Positions 1 to 6,210 of a stretch of 6,210 nt of DNA are shown one piece after another; within the stretch, counting starts at the first letter, position 1, and every line of letters starts with the position of its first letter. The notes beneath the pieces are model-generated. The model saw nothing but the letters and a program-made list of their open reading frames with translations, had not been told where the DNA came from and ran no database searches. Source of the DNA: CBFGTJ01 sp965651815 (GTDB lineage Bacteria > Actinomycetota > Acidimicrobiia > Acidimicrobiales > Microtrichaceae); the NCBI GenBank assembly GCA_965651815.1, contig CBFGTJ010000187.1, positions 1-6,210 on the forward strand. The letters are read 5' to 3'. The position numbers were made by a program, and so were the translations under genes.

Positions 1-633
1 CCGTCGGGGACCGTCACCTTCCTGTTCACCGACCTCGAGGGATCGACCCGCCGCTGGGAAGCCGACCCCGACGGGATGGCCGCCGCGGTCGCCCGGCACC
101 TCGAGCTGCTGGAGCGGGCGGTCGACGAGCACGGCGGGGTCGTGTTCGCGGAGATGGGCGACGGCATCGCCGCCGCGTTCGGCACCGCCCGCGACGCGCT
201 CGTGGCCGCCGTCGACGCGCAGCGAGCGCTGGAGGCGGAGGACTGGGGCGGCGTCGGGCCGCTGCGCGCCCGCATGGGCCTGCACTCCGGTGAGGGGCGG
301 GTCGTCGGCACCCAGTACGAGAGCCACACGCCGAACCGGTGCGCGCGGCTCATGGGCGCCGCACACGGCGGCCAGCTCCTGGTGTCCGGGTCGACCCACG
401 AGCTCCTGCGCGGCGCGCTGCCAGCTGATGTCGAGCTCCTCGACCTCGGCGAGCACCGCCTGCGCGACCTCCGCTCGCCGATGCACGTGTTCCAGGTCCG
501 CGCGCCGGGGTTCGCCACGAGCTCGAGGAGCGCATCGGCGCGCAGCGCACGCTGCTGGTGCTCGACAACCTCGAGCAGGTCACCGAGGCCGCGCCGACCT
601 TGGCGGACCTGCTGCGGCGCTGCCTGGGGCTGA
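1..633 (+). CDS. Class III adenylate/guanylate cyclase domain, N-terminal part of a broken cyclase-NTPase-TPR protein
   Basis: The gene is open from base 1 in frame 1, with its start codon just outside the window. The first visible residues, PSGTVTFLFTDLEGST, match the usual beginning of this family, so only a few residues should be missing. Class III cyclases convert ATP or GTP to cAMP or cGMP. Counting the first codon as residue 1, the two metal-binding aspartates are D11 (FTDLEGST) and D54 (MGDGIAAAF). The transition-state pair is N112 and R116 (NRCARL). The two usual base-recognition positions are not canonical: A50 replaces the lysine and Q105 replaces the aspartate, so activity and substrate are uncertain. 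The domain closes at about residue 165 (MHVFQV), the normal link to an NTPase domain in such fusions. After about residue 171 the frame-1 reading is arginine/serine-rich nonsense up to a stop at 631-633, because the homologous frame has moved to frame 3. The true coding part probably ends near 510. I am sure of the domain and much less sure that a functional protein is made. Confidence 0.85.
   Translation, partial: PSGTVTFLFTDLEGSTRRWEADPDGMAAAVARHLELLERAVDEHGGVVFAEMGDGIAAAFGTARDALVAAVDAQRALEAEDWGGVGPLRARMGLHSGEGRVVGTQYESHTPNRCARLMGAAHGGQLLVSGSTHELLRGALPADVELLDLGEHRLRDLRSPMHVFQVRAPGFATSSRSASARSARCWCSTTSSRSPRPRRPWRTCCGAAWG
505..520 (+). other. Deletion/frameshift junction in the cyclase-NTPase gene
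   Basis: Frame 1 is family-like up to about 510 (HVFQVRAPGF), and frame 3 becomes family-like from about 513-519 (HELEERIG, then LLVLDN). The switch is equivalent to a -1 shift. Intact relatives carry the fold's first half between these points: a SFVGRE-type segment, Walker A and the following helices. From memory of the family this is about 80-110 residues, and none of it is present here. Adjusting one base would rejoin the frames but would not restore the P-loop, so the simplest reading is a deletion whose length is not a multiple of three. The exact breakpoint cannot be fixed without an intact homologue. Confidence 0.75.
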
Positions 634-2747
634 CGGTGCTGGCGACCAGCCGCGAACCGCTGCACGTGGCGGGCGAGCAGGTCCACGTGGTGCCCCCGCT
701 CCAGCTCCCCGCCGTCGACGACGGATCGCGCGGGTGGGAGGACGCGGAGGCGGTGCAGTTCTTCGTCGACCGCGCACGCGCCGTCCGACCCGACTTCCGG
801 CTCGACGCGGACAACGCCGCCGCCGTGCGTGAGCTCTGCGCTCGGCTCGACGGGTTGCCGCTCGCCCTGGAGCTCGCGGCGGCGCGCCTCGCGGTGCTGT
901 CCCCGCGGGCGATCGTCGACCGGCTCGGCGACCGGCTCGACCTCCTCAAGGGCGGGGCGCGCGACGCCCCGGAGCGCCAGCGCGACCTGCGCGACACGAT
1001 CCAGTGGAGCTACGAGCTGCTCACCGACGGCGAGCAACGGCTGCTCGAACTGCTCGCCATCTTCTCCGGCATGACCGTCGAGTCCGTCGAGGACGTCGCC
1101 CGCCGCGCCGGGCTGCTCGACGGCATCGACGTGCTGGACGGGTTGGGCTCGCTGGTCGACAAGAGCCTCGTGCGCCAGGTCGACACCACGGGCGTCGGTC
1201 CCAGACTGACCATGCTCGAGAGCATCCGCGCGTTCGCCGGCGAACGACTCGCCGCGGACACCGAGCTGCACGAGCGCGCCTGCCGGGCGCACGCCGAGCA
1301 CTTCGCCGACTGGGCGCTCGAGCGGTACCGGGAGCTCGTCGGCGACGACCGTGACCGCGCGACCGAGCGCATGTCCGTCGACGTCGACAACCTGCACACC
1401 GCCTGGCGGTACTGGGTCGACCGGGCGGCGTTCGACGAGCTCGGGAAGCTCACCGACGGCCTGTGGTTGCTCTACGACGCACGCGGCTGGTACCGGGGGA
1501 CGGCGAGGATGATCCGCGACCTGCTGGGGGTGCTCTCCTCGACCCCGTCCAACGAGGAGCACGTGCGCCACCAGATCCTCCTGCAGATCAGCCTGGCGCG
1601 GGTCCTGCTCGCGTCCGAGGGCTACACGCCCGAGACCGAGCGCGCGTACCAGCGGGCGCTGGAGCTGCGCGAAGCCATGGACGGCCCACCGCAGCTCCCC
1701 GTGCTGCGAGCGCTCGCGACGTTCCACCTGTACCGGTCGGAGTTCTCACGGGCGGCAGCGATGGGGGAGCAGCTCCTCGACCTCGCGGAGCGCCTCGACG
1801 ACACCGACGCCCGGGTCGAGGGGCACGTGGTGGTCGGTGCGAGCGTCGGGATGACCACCCACCTCGGCGAGGGGGTCGAGCACGTGGAGCGCGGCATCGC
1901 CGCGTACGGGTCGACACCGCACCGGCTCGAGCGCTTCGCCGCCGGCAACGACCCCGGGGTGGTGTGCCGCGCCGTCGACGCGATGCTGCTGTGGATGCGG
2001 GGCCGCCCCGACCGTGCCGTCGCCATGGCGGACGAGGCGATCGAGCTCGCCGAGCGGCTCGGGCACCCCCAGAGCATCGCGTATGCCCGGTTCCACACCG
2101 GGTTGCTGAGGATGTGGCTGCGGCAACCCGACCGGGCCGCCGAGCACGCCGCCGTCGCGGGCCACGTGGGTGCGACCCACGGGTTCGACGTGTGGACGGC
2201 CGCGGCCAGCGCCCTGCAGGGCGCGGCGATCGCGGCGGCCGGAGCCGTCGGCGACGGCCTCGTGGAGCTCGAATCCGCGATGCAGCGCTACCAGGACCTG
2301 AGGTCGCCGCCCGTGTTCTGGCCGTCGCTGCTGCAGCTGCACGCCGCGACGCTCGGTCTGGCGGGACGCCCCGACGAGGGCCTCGCGGACATCGACGAGG
2401 CGATCCGGCTGGTGGACGAGCTCCCGGACCCCCAGACCTTCGAGTCGGAGCTGCTGCTGGTGAAGGCGGGCCTGCTCGCGGAGCGGTCGGAGCGCGAGGC
2501 GGAGGGCGTGGTCCTCGAGGCGGTCGAGCGTGCCGGACGTCTGGACGCGCCGATGCTCCAGCTGCGCGCGAACCTGGCGCTGGCGCACCTGTGGTCCTCG
2601 TCGGGCCGGACCGGGCCGGCCGCCGCGGCGCTCGAGCCGGTGTACGACCGGTTCACCGAGGGGTTCGGCACCCCCGACCTGGTCGACGCCCGGCACCTGC
2701 TCGACGAGCTGGCCGCCACGGGCCCGGCCCCGCGGAACCCCCGCTGA
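558..2747 (+). CDS. P-loop-less NTPase (NB-ARC/AfsR-like) with winged helix and TPR-like C-terminus, downstream part of the broken gene
   Basis: This frame-3 reading holds the rest of the signalling ATPase normally fused behind the cyclase domain. Homology starts upstream of the first possible start codon: from about 510 the frame reads HELEERIGAQRTLLVLDN, the helix and Walker B strand of a STAND/NB-ARC NTPase. The GTG at 558 lies inside that strand and has no ribosome binding site, so it is not a convincing start. Numbering from 558, the visible parts are the sensor-like ATSRE (29-33), the GLPLALELAAAR motif (99-110), a winged-helix region (about 145-205, including LVDKSLVRQ) and helical TPR-like repeats from about 240 to the end. 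The tail (FTEGFGTPDLVDARHLLDEL) is the ordinary C-terminus for this family, so the 3' end is intact. Walker A (GxGGxGKT) is missing from all three forward frames, so ATP binding should be lost. Intact relatives act as cytoplasmic signal-sensing regulators. The long undisturbed frame suggests either a recent lesion or a sequence error. Confidence 0.8.
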   Translation: MLDNLEQVTEAAPTLADLLRRCLGLTVLATSREPLHVAGEQVHVVPPLQLPAVDDGSRGWEDAEAVQFFVDRARAVRPDFRLDADNAAAVRELCARLDGLPLALELAAARLAVLSPRAIVDRLGDRLDLLKGGARDAPERQRDLRDTIQWSYELLTDGEQRLLELLAIFSGMTVESVEDVARRAGLLDGIDVLDGLGSLVDKSLVRQVDTTGVGPRLTMLESIRAFAGERLAADTELHERACRAHAEHFADWALERYRELVGDDRDRATERMSVDVDNLHTAWRYWVDRAAFDELGKLTDGLWLLYDARGWYRGTARMIRDLLGVLSSTPSNEEHVRHQILLQISLARVLLASEGYTPETERAYQRALELREAMDGPPQLPVLRALATFHLYRSEFSRAAAMGEQLLDLAERLDDTDARVEGHVVVGASVGMTTHLGEGVEHVERGIAAYGSTPHRLERFAAGNDPGVVCRAVDAMLLWMRGRPDRAVAMADEAIELAERLGHPQSIAYARFHTGLLRMWLRQPDRAAEHAAVAGHVGATHGFDVWTAAASALQGAAIAAAGAVGDGLVELESAMQRYQDLRSPPVFWPSLLQLHAATLGLAGRPDEGLADIDEAIRLVDELPDPQTFESELLLVKAGLLAERSEREAEGVVLEAVERAGRLDAPMLQLRANLALAHLWSSSGRTGPAAAALEPVYDRFTEGFGTPDLVDARHLLDELAATGPAPRNPR

Positions 2748-2837
2748 GCGGCGACCTCCGCCCGCGATGCCCCACGGTCCGCGGTTTCCGCCTCATCGAG
2801 CGCAGCCCCCTGACTACGTTCGCGGGGTCGGACGAAC

Positions 2838-2848
2838 GGAAGGGGGGA
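2838..2848 (+). promoter_or_regulatory. Ribosome binding site of the lipoprotein gene
   Basis: The purine run GGAAGGGGGGA sits 4 bases before the ATG at 2853 and is complementary to the 16S rRNA anti-Shine-Dalgarno end. It supports that ATG as the start, which also puts a signal peptide at the N-terminus. I could not identify -35 and -10 elements with confidence in the rest of the 105-base gap. Confidence 0.75.
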
Positions 2849-2852
2849 CGGC

Positions 2853-4016
2853 ATGCCTCGCCGCCGCACCACCGCACTGTCGGTCTGCCTCGTCGCCGTG
2901 GCCGCGATCGCGCTCGTCGCCTGCGGGCCGCCGCCCGAGCCCGCACCGAAGTACGACCACAACGACCCGATCACGCTCGGCAACGGCGGCGTGCCGGGCA
3001 ACGCATCCGCCATCGCGGCGAGCGTCAGCGCGGACGGCCGCTGGACCGCCTTCCGCTCCTCGGCCAGCAACCTCGTACCGGGTGACACCAACGGGGTGGC
3101 CGACACCTTCGTCCGCGACAACCGCACCGGCCACGTCACCCGCATCGCGGAGCACACCGCCGACGCGCCGATGATCTCCCGCAACGGCCGCTACGTCGGG
3201 CTCAAGTTCGCCGACGGGTCCACCTACGGGGTGCACGACCGCAGCACCGGCACCACCACGACCTGGACCGGGCCCACCAACCTGTCGGTGCCGGTGCTGA
3301 CCGACGACGGCACCCGGGCCCTGTACGGCGCGGGCCCCTCGCTGGGCATCTTCCCGAGCTACTGCCGCGTGCGCGACCTCGCCACGGGCACCGAGACGGA
3401 CTGCCCGTGGGGTCCCGCCGACTTCGGCACGGTCGGGCTCGTCGGCCTCAGCGGCAACGGGCGCTTCGCGATGTACCACTGGCTCGACCAGTCCGGCACG
3501 GGCACCAGCGGCTACTACCTGTGGGACATCGAGACCGGGGAGCAGACCCGTCTCGAGGGCGACATCGTCACCCTGGGCGTCATCAACGTGGTCAGCGACG
3601 ACGGCTCGACGATCGTCACCGCCGGGCTCACCGAGACCGTGCCGCCCCGGATCCACGACGTGGCCACCGGCACCTCCGAGGCGTTCCCCACCGAGCCCGA
3701 GGGGATGCTGATGCCCACGGGCATCAGTCCCGACGGCCGCTGGATCGCCGCGGTGAGCGACGCGCCCAACCTCGTCCCCGACGACACGAACGGGACCGTC
3801 GACATGTTCCTGCTGGACCGCTCGGACGGCTCGCTGTCGAGGGTGTCGCTCGCCTTCGACACCGGCGCGCAGCTCGAGCTCGGAGCGTTGAACTGCGGCA
3901 AGCACGCCGGACAGGTGCTCGACGGCGGGAGGGTCTGCCTCCTGGCCGGCGACGAGATCTCACCCGCGGACGACAACGGCGTCGCCGACGCCTTCCTGAC
4001 CCCGGCACGGAGCTGA
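2853..4016 (+). CDS. Secreted lipoprotein with seven-bladed PD40/TolB-like beta-propeller
   Basis: The 387-residue product begins with a lipoprotein signal: basic MPRRR, a hydrophobic stretch (about 8-22) and the lipobox LVAC, with C24 as the predicted lipidated cysteine. It should be anchored on the outer face of the cytoplasmic membrane. A proline-rich tether (GPPPEPAPK) follows. The rest is a beta-propeller of the WD40-like PD40/TolB type. Blade-start motifs of the form S-x-[D/N]-G-[R/T/S] recur near residues 59, 108, 149, 199, 247 and 291, and a degenerate one (LDGGRV) near 356, giving seven blades. Three blades carry a D-x-N-G-x-x-D loop (D78-D84, D311-D317, D373-D379), twice preceded by NLVP; it resembles a calcium-binding loop. 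Cysteine pairs C171/C184 and C348/C362 could form disulphides, which suits an exported protein. The ligand or partner is unknown, and no catalytic motif is visible. The start is supported by a strong ribosome binding site. The gene is separated from the upstream gene by 105 bases, so it may have its own promoter. Confidence 0.88.
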   Translation: MPRRRTTALSVCLVAVAAIALVACGPPPEPAPKYDHNDPITLGNGGVPGNASAIAASVSADGRWTAFRSSASNLVPGDTNGVADTFVRDNRTGHVTRIAEHTADAPMISRNGRYVGLKFADGSTYGVHDRSTGTTTTWTGPTNLSVPVLTDDGTRALYGAGPSLGIFPSYCRVRDLATGTETDCPWGPADFGTVGLVGLSGNGRFAMYHWLDQSGTGTSGYYLWDIETGEQTRLEGDIVTLGVINVVSDDGSTIVTAGLTETVPPRIHDVATGTSEAFPTEPEGMLMPTGISPDGRWIAAVSDAPNLVPDDTNGTVDMFLLDRSDGSLSRVSLAFDTGAQLELGALNCGKHAGQVLDGGRVCLLAGDEISPADDNGVADAFLTPARS

Positions 4017-4045
4017 GCCGCCGAGCCGGTCCCCGCCCTCCCGCG

Positions 4046-4099
4046 TCGACTCCGGGTGCATCCAGCGCACCCTGGTGCACTGGGCGCACCCGGACTCGA
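4046..4099. terminator. Long imperfect hairpin, likely bidirectional terminator between convergent genes
   Basis: A near-continuous inverted repeat is centred between 4072 and 4073. From the outside in, TCGA (4046-4049) pairs with TCGA (4096-4099), TCCGGGTGC (4051-4059) with GCACCCGGA (4086-4094), CCAG (4062-4065) with CTGG (4080-4083), and GCACC (4067-4071) with GGTGC (4074-4078). Only three internal mismatches and one possible G-U pair interrupt it. The outer pairs lie 30 bases past the lipoprotein stop and 31 bases past the lon stop. No T-run flanks either side, which is common for terminator hairpins in high-GC actinomycetes. Because the stem is symmetrical it can act on transcripts from both strands. 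Termination is inferred from structure and position. Confidence 0.75.
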
Positions 4100-4129
4100 G
4101 GGGTGAGCCGTGTGACGCGGACGGGGCGG

Positions 4130-6210
<2,081 letters not shown>

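Noticed and set aside
500..520. Programmed -1 ribosomal frameshift joining the cyclase and NTPase halves
   Set aside because: The base run CCGGGGTT does not form a canonical X-XXY-YYZ heptamer in the incoming frame, and a shift would still give a protein without Walker A, so a deletion explains more.
2741..2751. Small hairpin CCGC-TGA-GCGG over the stop codon of the NTPase gene as a terminator
   Set aside because: A four-pair stem with a three-base loop is expected by chance in this GC-rich sequence and has no T-run.
2748..2852. Sigma-70-type promoter in the gap before the lipoprotein gene (for example around CTGACTACGTT, 2810-2820)
   Set aside because: No -35/-10 pair with proper spacing matches well enough to defend.
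1463..3085. A 540-codon open frame on the + strand overlapping the NTPase/TPR region and the start of the lipoprotein gene
   Set aside because: Its product is dominated by R, G, A and P, with no domain motif. It is a high-GC shadow of two well-supported genes and crosses their boundary.
1746..3905. Long antisense open frames on the - strand (1746-2696, 2288-3184 and 2814-3905)
   Set aside because: They are antisense to genes with clear domain homology, show low-complexity composition and have no recognisable motif; such frames are expected in very GC-rich DNA.

Overview
The window is very GC-rich, with strong G/C bias at third codon positions, and fits a high-GC actinomycete-type genome (Actinomycetota). 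The fused cyclase/NTPase/TPR protein, the TolB-like propeller lipoprotein and the Lon type agree with this; Acidimicrobiia or a related lineage is plausible, but the sequence alone does not settle it. There are three gene units, and two of them run off the window edges.

Layout: (1) Positions 1-2747 on the + strand hold one large signalling gene that is broken. Frame 1 encodes a class III nucleotide cyclase domain, missing only its first few residues at the window edge. Near 508-515 the homology jumps to frame 3, which begins just before the Walker B strand of an NTPase domain and continues through a winged-helix segment and a TPR-like C-terminus. The P-loop half of the NTPase is absent from all three forward frames, so this looks like an internal deletion plus frameshift, or an assembly or sequencing artefact. 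(2) Positions 2853-4016 on the + strand encode a secreted lipoprotein with a predicted seven-bladed, PD40/TolB-like beta-propeller. It has a clear lipobox and ribosome binding site. (3) Positions 4130-6210 on the - strand encode ATP-dependent protease Lon, with complete AAA+ and Ser-Lys protease domains. Its N-terminal start lies beyond the right edge.

The lipoprotein gene and lon converge. The 113-base gap between them holds a long imperfect hairpin, placed about 30 bases from each stop codon, which probably terminates transcription in both directions. The 105-base gap before the lipoprotein gene shows a good ribosome binding site but no promoter I can defend.

Nothing indicates that the three genes act in one pathway. 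I see no mobile element, CRISPR array, tRNA or rRNA. The points most worth a second look are the loss of the P-loop in the cyclase/NTPase gene, the convergent hairpin, and a repeat-bearing acidic linker inserted just before the Lon AAA+ domain.
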